Position numbers and translations under genes: made by a program. Under the pieces are notes generated by a model. That model saw only the letters and a program-made list of their open reading frames with translations, was not told the origin of the DNA and did no database searches. A stretch of DNA of 64,000 nucleotides, from positions 21,192 to 85,191 of the forward strand of contig NZ_AVPG01000013.1 of the NCBI RefSeq assembly GCF_000775615.1. The letters run 5' to 3'. Source of the stretch: Pontibacillus litoralis JSM 072002 (GTDB lineage Bacteria; Bacillota; Bacilli; Bacillales; BH030062). Of the stretch, positions 1 to 10,271 are shown piece by piece; position 1 is the stretch's first letter, and every line of letters starts with the position of its first letter.

Positions 1-11
1 AGTATAAGGAA

Positions 12-42
12 TGGCGAAGTTTCTAGCAGACGAACTTCGCCA
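12..42 (-). promoter_or_regulatory. Intercistronic hairpin between atpE and atpF
   Basis: A perfect 10-bp stem (12-21 with 33-42, TGGCGAAGTT and its complement) with an 11-base loop lies 19 bases past the atpE stop in the direction of transcription, before where atpF should begin outside the window. There is no T-run after it, so it is not a normal terminator. It could stabilise or process the atpE end of the mRNA, which would suit the high copy number of the c subunit. Confidence 0.6.
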
Positions 43-60
43 CATTGTATACGTGAGTTC

Positions 61-294
<234 letters not shown>

Positions 295-335
295 TTATAA
301 ATAAAATTTTGATTACTTAAGTATTTATTAAAATA

Positions 336-1456
<1,121 letters not shown>

Positions 1457-1676
1457 CTACATCTTCTCCTGTATATTTTCGCACTAAATAAATCGTCCCA
1501 TATGTACCTGCGGCTAATCCAATCAATAAACCCACTATAAGAAAAAGTGGCGATGTGGAAAAATAGTCATCAGCCCAACGTCCGATAAAAATCCCTATTA
1601 AGGAACACCCCGCCAATTGCGACAAAATACCACTTGTGAGCGCCATGGCTTGGAAAGGATTTTGGTCCTTTGACAT

Positions 1677-2026
1677 AGGATTCTCCCCTATCTCGTTTTC
1701 ATAGATTAACGTAATTGTTACAACTTTATGAAAACCTTATCATTCCACACTGAATAAGCATACAATAGGGGATTGACTCTTGTCAATGTAATGAAATGAA
1801 AAGAATAGATTAGATAAAAAGGCGTATTTAGTCCTTCATTTTCATCTAAAAATTTTATTACAAAATTTCGTAGGTTTCTCTATAAATTTTCAAATTCATC
1901 ATTTCACAAGTTAATTAAAATTGTACACAAAAGACCCCATAAAGCAAAGTGTTTTTCACATTTTTCCGCACATCTCGACAGCCTTTTTGACAATTTAATT
2001 GCATTTTTCAAATGATAAGGCTTACT
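1677..2026. other. 350-bp intergenic region, atp operon and subtilase gene
   Basis: AT-rich spacer that holds the atp operon promoter (1757-1786). The part next to the subtilase stop (about 1840-2026) contains runs of A and T and short weak inverted repeats, but no convincing terminator with stem plus T-run. I see no small gene here. Confidence 0.6.
1757..1786 (-). promoter_or_regulatory. Sigma-A promoter of the atp operon
   Basis: On the minus strand TTGACA (1781-1786) and TATGCT (1757-1762) are separated by 18 bases. The -10 box lies about 80 bases before the atpZ start and nothing else on this strand intervenes. Confidence 0.75.
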
Positions 2027-4180
2027 TTATTCTATTTTTACTAAAGATTCCAAAGTTTGCTTTTCTCCATCTTGATGAATGGTAATAATGGCGAGGTAAA
2101 TTCCTGGTGTCACCATATCTTTTTTAGACAAGGTTCCTTTTACTACTCCTCTTTCCACGTTTTCACGTTCTACTAAGGATTTCACAAATTGAAGGGTATC
2201 AGGATTATACAGATCTATTTGCATTTGGTTCGCTTCTAAAGGTAAATACAATTGATATTGATAGCTATCCTTTGAAAATGGCTTTAAAGCTAATTCTAAG
2301 CCCATTGCTTTTGGAAAGTTGGCCTCTTTTGTCAATAGAATATAAGGTAGCTCATATAAGGTGGATTCGTCTTCAAGCTCTAGCCAGCCTTCTACATACG
2401 AAGGATTTCCCTTTAATTGCTGCTGTTTCACTTGAACTGTGATGGCAACTGTTCGCTTTTCCTCCGGCTTAAGTGTAAATGCCATTGGAACATCAAATCG
2501 AAGTCCAGATACTTGCTTAGGCGGATGAAATCGATATTGTTGCGGGTGACGTTCGTTATTTTCTACTGTGACGTAAACGGTTCTCGATTCATTTCGCTGC
2601 AACACTCTCCCAAATGCAAGTTGACCATTGTAAATAAGAGTGCTTGGCGTTATTGCTTCTACAGGCTCTATTCTGCCAACTCCTTGCGCCAAAGGGGATA
2701 CCTTTTCACTTGCTTGTGATAGCGGTGTTGCCGTTGATAGTATCGCTGCTTTTAGTCGTTTCGGTTCCCAATCGGGATGAGCTTCTTTCAACAAAGCTAG
2801 CGCTCCGGCGACATGAGGAGCTGACATACTCGTCCCTTGTAATTCTTTATAACCGCCTGGAATGGTACTATTAATAGCTACTCCTGGTGCCATAATATCT
2901 GGTTTAATCGCCCAATTCCACGTAACCGGCCCTTTTGAGCTAAACTCCGCAACTGTATCCACTTGTGGGGCGTATTTTGTAGCAATCCACTGCTCATCCT
3001 TGACTACATTCTCCTTCAACCATTGTCCATCCTCTCTTGAAACAGCCGCAACAGGAATAGACATCTCCTCTTCTAGTGACCCTTGAAAAATTCCTTCCTC
3101 ATTGTTATAAATGATGACTGCTAAAGCACCTGCCTGCTCAGCCATTTTCGCTTTTTCGGTAAAAGAAATATCGCCACGTTCCATTAAGACGATTTTCCGT
3201 TTCATATTCATATTCGCTTCTTTCCCTAATCCTCCATCCACCATGAGTTGGGTTTTCGTTAAATTCCATGGTACGGAACCGACTAAGGGGGTTAATGGAA
3301 TGTTTTTTTTCCATAAACGGTCGTGAAGGTAGGGAAGTTGTAGTGGCGGTGTGGTTGCTCCAACCGTAATCGCTCCTTCCGCAGTTGCAGGAGATCCTAC
3401 TGTCCAATGCTCTGGGCCGGAATTTCCTCCAGATATGACGACAGACACGCCGATTTCGACTGCTTTATTTACAGCTAGGCTAGTGGGCCAATCAGGACCG
3501 TTCACCGCATTTCCTAAAGATAAATTAATAATATCCATGCCGTCCTCCACCGCTTTTTCCATCGCGGCAATTACATGAACAGACGAACCTACCCCGCCTG
3601 GGCCAAGCGCGCGATAGCCGTACAATTCCGCATTAGGCGCAATCCCTTTCAGCTTTCCATTAGCTGCAATAATACCCGCAACATGTGTGCCGTGTAGCGT
3701 TGATTTTCCTTGTGATTTAGTTGTTTCCATCGGGTCGTCATCTAAATCGACTAAATCATATCCACCACGATAATTCCCCTGCAAGTCTGGGTGGTTATAA
3801 TCTATCCCTGTGTCGATTACACCAACCTTCACACCTTCCCCAGTATAGGGAATCGAATGTGAGAAATCTGTTTGATTCATTAGAAAAGGCACACTTTCTT
3901 CAATAGCTACTTTATATGTACGCGCTGGGAAGGTCGCTTTAATAAAATGGGCTTGCTCAAGCTTTTGTAAATCACGTTTCTCCCCTTTTAACGCTAACCC
4001 TTGAAGCAACTGATCATACACATGTACTACTTCGATTCGAGGATAGTATATTTCTATATGTTGCTTCCATTTATGAACGTTATCCTCAACTTCAACGATA
4101 ATCGACTGTTCTTCTGACATGGCATTTACGCTAAAAGGCCATAAGAATGCCAAACTAAGTATCACGATGCGAACCCACAT
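2027..4180 (-). CDS. Secreted subtilisin-like serine protease (S8) with PA domain
   Basis: Predicted exported protease of 717 residues, similar in layout to Bacillus Vpr/minor extracellular proteases but shorter. In order: signal peptide (about 1-20), a propeptide-like region to about 100, then the S8 domain with Asp123 (VIDTGID), His163 (HGTHVAG), oxyanion Asn253 and Ser451 (GTSMSAP). A PA-type insert at about 300-400 sits within the catalytic domain, and a C-terminal beta-rich region starts at about 520. The start ATG 4178-4180 follows AAAGGCGG. A longer in-frame start at 4234 would lie in the upp terminator. A weak promoter (TGGAAA, 17 bases, GATATA; 4205-4233) is possible. The substrate is unknown. 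Confidence 0.9.
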   Translation of the reverse strand: MWVRIVILSLAFLWPFSVNAMSEEQSIIVEVEDNVHKWKQHIEIYYPRIEVVHVYDQLLQGLALKGEKRDLQKLEQAHFIKATFPARTYKVAIEESVPFLMNQTDFSHSIPYTGEGVKVGVIDTGIDYNHPDLQGNYRGGYDLVDLDDDPMETTKSQGKSTLHGTHVAGIIAANGKLKGIAPNAELYGYRALGPGGVGSSVHVIAAMEKAVEDGMDIINLSLGNAVNGPDWPTSLAVNKAVEIGVSVVISGGNSGPEHWTVGSPATAEGAITVGATTPPLQLPYLHDRLWKKNIPLTPLVGSVPWNLTKTQLMVDGGLGKEANMNMKRKIVLMERGDISFTEKAKMAEQAGALAVIIYNNEEGIFQGSLEEEMSIPVAAVSREDGQWLKENVVKDEQWIATKYAPQVDTVAEFSSKGPVTWNWAIKPDIMAPGVAINSTIPGGYKELQGTSMSAPHVAGALALLKEAHPDWEPKRLKAAILSTATPLSQASEKVSPLAQGVGRIEPVEAITPSTLIYNGQLAFGRVLQRNESRTVYVTVENNERHPQQYRFHPPKQVSGLRFDVPMAFTLKPEEKRTVAITVQVKQQQLKGNPSYVEGWLELEDESTLYELPYILLTKEANFPKAMGLELALKPFSKDSYQYQLYLPLEANQMQIDLYNPDTLQFVKSLVERENVERGVVKGTLSKKDMVTPGIYLAIITIHQDGEKQTLESLVKIE

Positions 4181-4246
4181 GAACGAATGCCGCCTTTCTT
4201 TTTTTATATCTTTTGGAAAAATAGGCGTTTCCATTCATAAAAAAAA

Positions 4247-4279
4247 GGAGTTCACCACCTATGATAGGTGTTGAACTCC
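4247..4279. terminator. Terminator between upp and the subtilase gene
   Basis: A 14-bp stem with one mismatch (4247-4260 with 4266-4279) and a 5-base loop is flanked by A6 on one side and T6 on the other, so it can act in both directions. It closes upp, which ends at 4296. Confidence 0.9.
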
Positions 4280-4295
4280 TTTTTTGGTAAGCTGC

Positions 4296-4925
4296 TTATT
4301 TCGTACCAAATAAACGATCACCAGCGTCCCCTAAACCTGGGACGATATACCCTTTATCATTCAACTTCTCATCTAATGCCGCTAAGTAAATATCTACATC
4401 AGGATGTGCCTTCTGCGTTTCTTCTACACCCTCAGGCGCTGCTACTAAACACATAAGACGAATTTGCTTCGCGCCACGCTTTTTCAACGAGTTAATTGCT
4501 TCAATAGCTGAACCACCTGTTGCTAACATTGGATCAACAACAATAAGTTCACGTTCTTCAATATCACTTGGAAGCTTTACATAATATTCTACAGGCATTA
4601 ACGTTTCTGGATCTCGGTACAACCCGATATGGCCTACTTTTGCCGCTGGAATCAAATCGATCATCCCATCTACCATACCTAATCCCGCACGAAGAATAGG
4701 AACAATCCCTAACTTCTTACCCGATAACACTTTTGCTGTAGCTTTTGATACTGGGGACTCTACTTGAACTTCCTCGAGAGGTAAATCACGAGTAATTTCG
4801 AAAGCCATAAGTGCTGCTACTTCATTCACAAGTTCACGAAAGTCCTTCGTTCCTGTCTCTTTATCTCTTATGTACGTTAATTTGTGCTGAATAAGAGGGT
4901 GGTCTAAAACGTGTACCTTACTCAT
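4296..4925 (-). CDS. upp: Uracil phosphoribosyltransferase
   Basis: Salvages uracil with PRPP to UMP in the cytoplasm. The 209-residue protein has the PRPP-binding stretch [12 protein letters not shown] and the uracil-binding end [17 protein letters not shown], both typical of bacterial UPRTase, and the same length as the B. subtilis enzyme. The start is the ATG of [10 protein letters not shown], preceded by AAAGGAGAG. An upstream in-frame extension lies over the promoter. It sits after glyA, as in B. subtilis, with its own promoter and terminator. Confidence 0.97.
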   Translation of the reverse strand: MSKVHVLDHPLIQHKLTYIRDKETGTKDFRELVNEVAALMAFEITRDLPLEEVQVESPVSKATAKVLSGKKLGIVPILRAGLGMVDGMIDLIPAAKVGHIGLYRDPETLMPVEYYVKLPSDIEERELIVVDPMLATGGSAIEAINSLKKRGAKQIRLMCLVAAPEGVEETQKAHPDVDIYLAALDEKLNDKGYIVPGLGDAGDRLFGTK

Positions 4926-4965
4926 GAGCCGATCTCTCCTTTTGTGAAAGTATATATCCTTACAG

Positions 4966-4994
4966 ATTGTACTGAAATATCGCTCCCGTTTCAA
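4966..4994 (-). promoter_or_regulatory. Sigma-A promoter of upp
   Basis: TTGAAA (4989-4994) and TACAAT (4966-4971) are 17 bases apart on the minus strand, about 40 bases before the upp start. Confidence 0.8.
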
Positions 4995-5102
4995 GGGGAG
5001 GTTTTTGATTCTATTCATAAAATAAACCATGTTCATCCTATGATCCCCCCTTTTACGAGAAAATCAATCACCGAATGGAGAGATTATATGGCTCTCGCAC
5101 GC

Positions 5103-5133
5103 AAAAAGGCTGTCCTATTAATTAGAACAACCT
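5103..5133 (-). terminator. glyA terminator
   Basis: An 11-bp stem (5107-5117 with 5123-5133, two G-U pairs in RNA) is followed on the minus strand by T5. It begins 12 bases after the glyA stop. Confidence 0.85.
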
Positions 5134-5144
5134 CTTTAAATCAT

Positions 5145-6386
5145 TTATGCGTATTGATACATTGGGTAGCGATTGGTTAATGCTTCTACACGTTTGCTAG
5201 CTTCTTGTAGTTTGTCCTCGTCTTCGTGATTCTTTAATGTGAATGCAATAATGGATGCAATTTCGTCCATATCGACTTCTTTAAAGCCACGTGTTGTTAC
5301 TGCTGCTGTGCCTATGCGAAGTCCGCTCGTAACGAATGGGCTTTCTGGATCGAATGGGATAGTGTTTTTATTCGTTGTGATGCCGATGTGATCCAGCGCT
5401 TCTTCTGCCACTTTTCCTGTTAGGTTCAGCGGGCGCAGGTCTAGCAATAGTAAATGGTTGTCTGTTCCACCTGATACGAGGCGGATGCCTTCTTTTTGCA
5501 ATCCTTCTCCTAAACGTTGTGTGTTAGCGAGAATTTGTTTTGTGTATTGTTTGAAGTCGTCTTGTAATGCTTCTTTAAAACTAACACCTTTTGCCGCGAT
5601 GACATGCATAAGTGGACCGCCTTGCATGCCTGGGAATACAGCTGAGTTGATTTTCTTCGCGTATTCTTCTTTACACAGAATCATTCCACCACGTGGGCCG
5701 CGCAATGTTTTGTGTGTAGTTGTTGTAACGAAATCGGCATATGGTACTGGATTTTGGTGTAATCCTGTTGCAACTAAACCTGCAATGTGGGCCATATCCA
5801 CCATTAAGTATGCTCCGACTTCATCGGCAATTTCTTTAAATTTAGCGAAATCAATTTTACGAGGATAAGCACTAGCACCAGCTACAATCATTTTCGGTTT
5901 TACTTCTAATGCTTTTGCCCGAACTGCTTCATAATCGATTACTTCTGTTTCTGCATCGACTCCGTAATCAACGAAGTTATATAGTTTTCCGCTAAAGTTG
6001 ACTGGGCTTCCGTGAGTCAAATGTCCGCCATGGTTCAAGTTCATGCCGAGCACTGTATCGCCAGGTTGTAATGCAGTGAAGTATACAGCCATATTCGCTT
6101 GTGCGCCTGAATGTGGTTGGACATTCACATGCTCCGCTTGGAAAAGTTCTTTCGCGCGATCACGAGCTAAATTTTCGGCGATATCTACATATTCACAGCC
6201 ACCATAATAGCGGCGTCCTGGGTATCCTTCCGCATATTTATTCGTTAGGACGGACCCTTGCGCTTCCATAACCGCTTCTGATACAAAGTTCTCAGATGCG
6301 ATTAATTCAATTTTGTCTTGTTGTCGGCCTTTCTCTAACTCGATTGCTTCTTGCATTTCTGGATCTACTTGATTAAGGTAATTCAT
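5145..6386 (-). CDS. glyA: Serine hydroxymethyltransferase
   Basis: PLP enzyme that interconverts serine and glycine and loads one-carbon units on tetrahydrofolate. The 413-residue protein carries the PLP lysine K226 in [14 protein letters not shown] and the N-terminal motifs ELIASEN and [15 protein letters not shown]. The start is the ATG after AAAGGGGGA (6384-6386). A longer frame starting seven codons upstream overlaps that ribosome site. It lies 33 bp after ywlG on the same strand and is probably co-transcribed with it. Confidence 0.97.
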   Translation of the reverse strand: MNYLNQVDPEMQEAIELEKGRQQDKIELIASENFVSEAVMEAQGSVLTNKYAEGYPGRRYYGGCEYVDIAENLARDRAKELFQAEHVNVQPHSGAQANMAVYFTALQPGDTVLGMNLNHGGHLTHGSPVNFSGKLYNFVDYGVDAETEVIDYEAVRAKALEVKPKMIVAGASAYPRKIDFAKFKEIADEVGAYLMVDMAHIAGLVATGLHQNPVPYADFVTTTTHKTLRGPRGGMILCKEEYAKKINSAVFPGMQGGPLMHVIAAKGVSFKEALQDDFKQYTKQILANTQRLGEGLQKEGIRLVSGGTDNHLLLLDLRPLNLTGKVAEEALDHIGITTNKNTIPFDPESPFVTSGLRIGTAAVTTRGFKEVDMDEIASIIAFTLKNHEDEDKLQEASKRVEALTNRYPMYQYA

Positions 6387-6419
6387 GGTTATATCCCCCT
6401 TTATCATTGTAACTACTAC

Positions 6420-6995
6420 TTAATAATCACAAGTAGTAGATTGTACATCACATTGTTGGTACACGGCACGAGCGCCACCAATTAGTTTCGGACGGGTTGT
6501 GGCACATGTAACGTGGGCTGCACCAATTTGCTTATATTTGAATCGAAGTGGGACAACGACGTGCTTCATATGCATCCCAATAAACGTATCACCAATATCC
6601 ATTCCATGATGCGCTTGAATATGCTCCACCACAACCGGATCTAGTATGTGCTGGTGCGCATATGCTGCCATAGAGCCGCCCGCTTCATTGACTGGAATGA
6701 CAGAAACAGATTCAAGTTGGCGTTGCTCTGCAGCTTGTCGATCCATTACAAGAGCGCGGTTAATATGCTCACACCCTTGGAATGCTAAGTGAACACCCGT
6801 TTGATCTTGTAAACGGCGGAATTGTTGAAATAGAACTGCCGCAATCTCTTCACTACCTGATGTCCCAATTCGTTCTCCGGCTACTTCACTCGTGGAACAG
6901 CCGATAACAAACAGTTGCCCTTTGTAGAGAAGGCCACTCGTTATCCACTCATCTACAATGCTTTCTATTTCCTTTTGAATGCTCGTTATGTTCAT
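6420..6995 (-). CDS. ywlG: YwlG family protein (DUF436/TIGR01440)
   Basis: Conserved Bacillaceae protein of unknown function next to glyA. The 191 residues contain a conserved GCSTSEVAGERIGTSGS stretch near residues 32-48 and a QGCEHINRAL motif, with several conserved cysteines. No catalytic assignment can be made from sequence. The start is the ATG at 6993-6995, nine bases after GGAAGGAG. A GTG two codons earlier is too close to the ribosome site. Confidence 0.85.
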   Translation of the reverse strand: MNITSIQKEIESIVDEWITSGLLYKGQLFVIGCSTSEVAGERIGTSGSEEIAAVLFQQFRRLQDQTGVHLAFQGCEHINRALVMDRQAAEQRQLESVSVIPVNEAGGSMAAYAHQHILDPVVVEHIQAHHGMDIGDTFIGMHMKHVVVPLRFKYKQIGAAHVTCATTRPKLIGGARAVYQQCDVQSTTCDY

Positions 6996-7097
6996 GAGCA
7001 CATTCTCCTTCCAAGCATATGCGGTTAACGCATTTTTTCAAGCGAAATAAGCTACATGATGATTTATCGGAAATTTCAGACGAAAATTAGAAAAAGA

Positions 7098-7116
7098 GGA
7101 ACACTTCATATGTCCC
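7098..7116 (-). terminator. rpiB terminator
   Basis: A 7-bp stem (7098-7104 with 7110-7116) is followed on the minus strand by a T-rich tail (TCTTTTTC). It lies about 20 bases after the rpiB stop. Confidence 0.65.
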
Positions 7117-7136
7117 GCTTTTTTCTTTCTTCTCTA

Positions 7137-7574
7137 TTATGCTTCATATTCAGTAATTTTGCCAACACGATTTGCATGGCGGCCGCCTTCATACTCTGCT
7201 TCTAGCCACGTCTTAGCAATTTCACGTGCTAAACCTGGGCCGATAACACGCTCTCCCATTGCTAACATGTTGGAGTCATTATGCTCCTTCGTCACTTTAG
7301 CTGTGAAGACATCATGCGTTAATGCACAGCGAATGCCTTTTACTTTATTAGCTGCGATGGACATCCCAATACCTGTTCCACAAATTAAGATGCCGCGATC
7401 AAATTCACCACTAGCTACGCGTTCTGCAGCTGGTATCGCATAATCTGGATAGTCCACAGATCCTTCGCAGTTACAACCAATATCTTCAAATTCAATGTTC
7501 ATTTCCGTTAAAAGGGAGGCCATTTCTTGACGGATATTTGTACCCCCGTGATCAGATGCTAAAATTACTTTCAT
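7137..7574 (-). CDS. rpiB: Ribose-5-phosphate isomerase B
   Basis: Interconverts ribose 5-phosphate and ribulose 5-phosphate in the pentose phosphate pathway. The 145-residue protein belongs to the RpiB/LacAB family. It begins MKVILASDHGG with the substrate-binding Asp8-His9 and carries the active-site Cys65 in GILICGTGIGMSIAANK. The ribosome site is GAGGTG. Members of this family can also be galactose-6-phosphate isomerase subunits, but the single copy in this position (ywlF in B. subtilis) supports RpiB. Confidence 0.93.
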   Translation of the reverse strand: MKVILASDHGGTNIRQEMASLLTEMNIEFEDIGCNCEGSVDYPDYAIPAAERVASGEFDRGILICGTGIGMSIAANKVKGIRCALTHDVFTAKVTKEHNDSNMLAMGERVIGPGLAREIAKTWLEAEYEGGRHANRVGKITEYEA

Positions 7575-7600
7575 AATACGGTCACCTCTACTTAGCGTTG

Positions 7601-8893
7601 TTATGTCGTTCGAAAACGATTTATTTGTTGCTTTAAGCCATCCGCTTGTTCAGCTAATGCATGTGCTGTGTCATCGATGTCATGTATTTGTTCATTTTGT
7701 TGTTGCATCGAAGCATTTACTTGTTGTGTGCCTGCTGATGTTTGTTGTGCTATCGCTGAAACTTCTTGAGCTTGTGCGGAAGTCTTCTGTAACAATTGTA
7801 ACTGATTATCGACTAAAGTGGTAATCTCAATAACAGATTGGGCCATGTCGTTAATCGTTCGGGACATGTTATCCATTGCTGCATTGGTATGAACACCTTT
7901 ATCAGCCTCTCTATGCCCTTTAGCTACTTGTTCCTTTATTTGCCCTACTACTTTTCTTACATCTACTTGCATATTTTCGATTAAATCGGAAACTCCTTGT
8001 ACCGCTTTAGCGCTTTCATCTGCTAGTTTTCTAACTTCTTCAGCTACAACTGCAAAGCCTTTCCCTTGTTCACCAGCTCGAGCCGCTTCAATCGAGGCAT
8101 TTAAAGCTAGTAAATTCGTTTGGCTTGCTATATCACCTACTACGGATATAATGTCCTCTACTTTATTAGCGTTTCCTTCTAATCGTTCCACCGCTTCTAG
8201 GGAGATTTCTTGCTCTTTTGAAATACTTTGAATGCCGTCGACAAGCGACAATACAATTCCTCTGCCTTGTTCTACCGTTGCTAACATATCCTCCGAAGTT
8301 TGTTGAGAGGATTGGGATTGGGTTTGAATTTGAGTTGCTAGTTGCGTAGATTCTTCAACCAACTCTGCTGTTTGTTGAATCGATATAGATGTGGACTCCG
8401 CACCTTGGGAAATCTCCCCAATAGTCGATTGAATGAGTTCTGCTTGCTGAGAAGCTTGTTCCACCGCTTGTTTAATGTGGGTAACGGAACCATTCGTATC
8501 TTGAAAGTTATTCTCGATATTTTGCACCATTTCTCTTAGGTTCATAAGCATTGTTTCAAACGCCACTCCTAAAGAGCGAATCTCATCATCAGATTTCGTA
8601 ATAGCTATCTCTTCATTTATATGCCCTTCCGCTGCCGTTGAAGCGGCTTTTTCCAATTGGTGTAAAGGCTTCGTAATAAAACCGGCCGCAACAAATGTCA
8701 AAATACCCGTCCATATAATTCCTAACAAAAACGTGATAATTGTAAAGACAAACTCTTGCACTTGCATAAACTCGGAAAGCCAATCATAAATTACATAAAT
8801 AAAAAACGCGCTTGTTGAATACGTAATTGTGGCTAATACTGTTGTAAATAAAACTAATTTTAAACTCAAGCTAAACTTATACTTCTTATCCAC
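7601..8893 (-). CDS. Methyl-accepting chemotaxis protein with minimal outer loop
   Basis: Chemoreceptor of 430 residues from a GTG start (8891-8893) after GGGGGGA. Two membrane helices (about 9-33 and 44-68) are joined by only about ten residues outside, so there is no periplasmic-type sensor domain. A HAMP segment (about 66-120) leads to a long coiled coil whose tip holds the signalling motif [20 protein letters not shown] for CheA/CheW binding. It probably senses an internal, membrane or energy signal. It stands between rpiB and ywlE, 26 bp before rpiB. Confidence 0.9.
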   Translation of the reverse strand: MDKKYKFSLSLKLVLFTTVLATITYSTSAFFIYVIYDWLSEFMQVQEFVFTIITFLLGIIWTGILTFVAAGFITKPLHQLEKAASTAAEGHINEEIAITKSDDEIRSLGVAFETMLMNLREMVQNIENNFQDTNGSVTHIKQAVEQASQQAELIQSTIGEISQGAESTSISIQQTAELVEESTQLATQIQTQSQSSQQTSEDMLATVEQGRGIVLSLVDGIQSISKEQEISLEAVERLEGNANKVEDIISVVGDIASQTNLLALNASIEAARAGEQGKGFAVVAEEVRKLADESAKAVQGVSDLIENMQVDVRKVVGQIKEQVAKGHREADKGVHTNAAMDNMSRTINDMAQSVIEITTLVDNQLQLLQKTSAQAQEVSAIAQQTSAGTQQVNASMQQQNEQIHDIDDTAHALAEQADGLKQQINRFRTT

Positions 8894-8924
8894 ATTCCGT
8901 CCCCCCACTAAATGAAGTACGTAT

Positions 8925-9545
8925 CTATTTGTTAGCGCTATCTAACTTCTTCACTAAACGCTCAACATAGGCTTCCATTTCTTCTAACGTTTTTTCGTAA
9001 ACGGATATATCCCCGCCAAATGGATCCGAAATGTCCAAGTTTGGAAGATTGGATTCTAGCTGTTGGATGGATTCTATTTCTGATTGTACATGCAATTGTA
9101 ACGCTTCTTTCTTTGCCTCATCATCTGAAAAGCTATCCTCTTTCTCATGCAAGAACTTCGCTTTTTTCTCTTCTAGTGTTGTATAAGCTTGCTTCAGCTT
9201 GTTCCATACATCATCTTGGTTGTCCTGTACAAATTCTTTCAAAGTGAACATCGCATGCTCATATTTCGGATATGTCATCATAAGCATTTGTTTATGATGT
9301 TGGGTCATCGTCAATACGACATCCGCCCATTGTAATAGTTCTATTGTAACAGGCCTAGACTGATGATTCCATTCAATCCCTCTACTTTTTAACACTTCTG
9401 TCGACCCTGGTGATAATTTCGAACCTTCCTGCGCAAACAATCCGGCAGATGTCACCTCTATACCGGGCTTCTTTTGTTTCAATAAAGCTTCTGCCATTGG
9501 GCTTCGGCACGTATTTCCTGTACAAACAAATAAGACGTTCCTCAT
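8925..9545 (-). CDS. ywlE: Protein-arginine phosphatase YwlE with a large insertion
   Basis: Removes phosphate from arginine in proteins, opposing the McsB kinase that marks proteins for ClpCP. The P-loop C8-T-G-N-T-C-R14 holds nucleophile Cys8, Arg14 and Thr12, the residue that gives arginine over tyrosine specificity in YwlE. The general acid is Asp174 in DPFGG. The B. subtilis enzyme has 150 residues; this one has 206. The extra residues are at about 112-172, a charged, probably helical insert just before the Asp loop. An extended -10 (TGTTATAAT, 9576-9583) lies upstream. Confidence 0.9.
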   Translation of the reverse strand: MRNVLFVCTGNTCRSPMAEALLKQKKPGIEVTSAGLFAQEGSKLSPGSTEVLKSRGIEWNHQSRPVTIELLQWADVVLTMTQHHKQMLMMTYPKYEHAMFTLKEFVQDNQDDVWNKLKQAYTTLEEKKAKFLHEKEDSFSDDEAKKEALQLHVQSEIESIQQLESNLPNLDISDPFGGDISVYEKTLEEMEAYVERLVKKLDSANK

Positions 9546-9652
9546 TCACTTCCCTCCGTTCATCCCATTTCCTTCATTATAACAAAAAAGAGCCCCTGTT
9601 ATCTCTTCATTCATGAAAAACAAAGAGCTATGTAGGCGCTTCACATTATATA

Positions 9653-10210
9653 TTATCCAATAATTAGTTGCAATCCAAAGGCACAAAGAATACTTCCCCC
9701 AACCATTTCACTATACGTACCAAGAAAGCCTTGTACTTTACGTCCGAGTAACAAGCCGCACCACGTTAACATCATACTCACTGAGCCAAACAAAATGAAC
9801 GTCAAAGCCGTCCGGACTCCCGATATACCCAAACTTAAGCCAACTGAAAAACTATCTAAGCTAACACTCGTAGCAAACAATAGTAAACCAAAGCCGACTG
9901 GATTTAAGGCCGGGGTATCATCTGACTTTAAAGAGGAGCGGAACATTTGAATTCCTAACAAAATTAATAAAATGCCACCACCAATCGTCGTATAAGCGCC
10001 TAGTTGATTGGAAAGGAAACGGCCGACAAGCATTCCGGCAAAAGGCATCAATATATGAAATAAACCAACGACAACTCCGATTAAAGCGATTCGCCTTAAT
10101 CGAAGCGGGATCAATCCCATTCCTAAACTAACTGAAAATGCATCCATCCCTAAGGCCATTGCCATAAAGGATAATGTAATAATTTCTCCTGTAAAAGGAA
10201 GTACAGCCAT
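9653..10210 (-). CDS. mntP: Manganese efflux pump MntP
   Basis: Exports Mn2+ across the membrane. The 185-residue protein has six membrane helices in two repeats, each with the family motif: [13 protein letters not shown] near residue 17 and [15 protein letters not shown] near 114, whose acids bind the metal. In B. subtilis the gene at this position is ywlD. Its ribosome site AAGGAGGA is buried in a long hairpin (10217-10261), which may control translation. Confidence 0.92.
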   Translation of the reverse strand: MAVLPFTGEIITLSFMAMALGMDAFSVSLGMGLIPLRLRRIALIGVVVGLFHILMPFAGMLVGRFLSNQLGAYTTIGGGILLILLGIQMFRSSLKSDDTPALNPVGFGLLLFATSVSLDSFSVGLSLGISGVRTALTFILFGSVSMMLTWCGLLLGRKVQGFLGTYSEMVGGSILCAFGLQLIIG

Positions 10211-10216
10211 CCCTAC

Positions 10217-10261
10217 TCCTCCTTGGACATGCTATTGTATTGTATGCATGGCCAAGGAGGA
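10217..10261 (-). promoter_or_regulatory. Hairpin sequestering the mntP ribosome binding site
   Basis: The leader between ywlC and mntP folds into a perfect 10-bp stem (10217-10226 with 10252-10261), one A-G mismatch, five more pairs (10228-10232 with 10246-10250) and a 13-base loop. The 3' arm contains AAGGAGGA, the mntP ribosome site, six bases from the ATG. There is no T-run after it, so it is not a terminator. Confidence 0.7.
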
Positions 10262-10271
10262 ATAGAAGAAG

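Noticed and set aside
4181..4234. Upstream start of the subtilase (METPIF...)
   Set aside because: It begins inside the upp terminator and the ribosome site and signal peptide fit the ATG at 4180.
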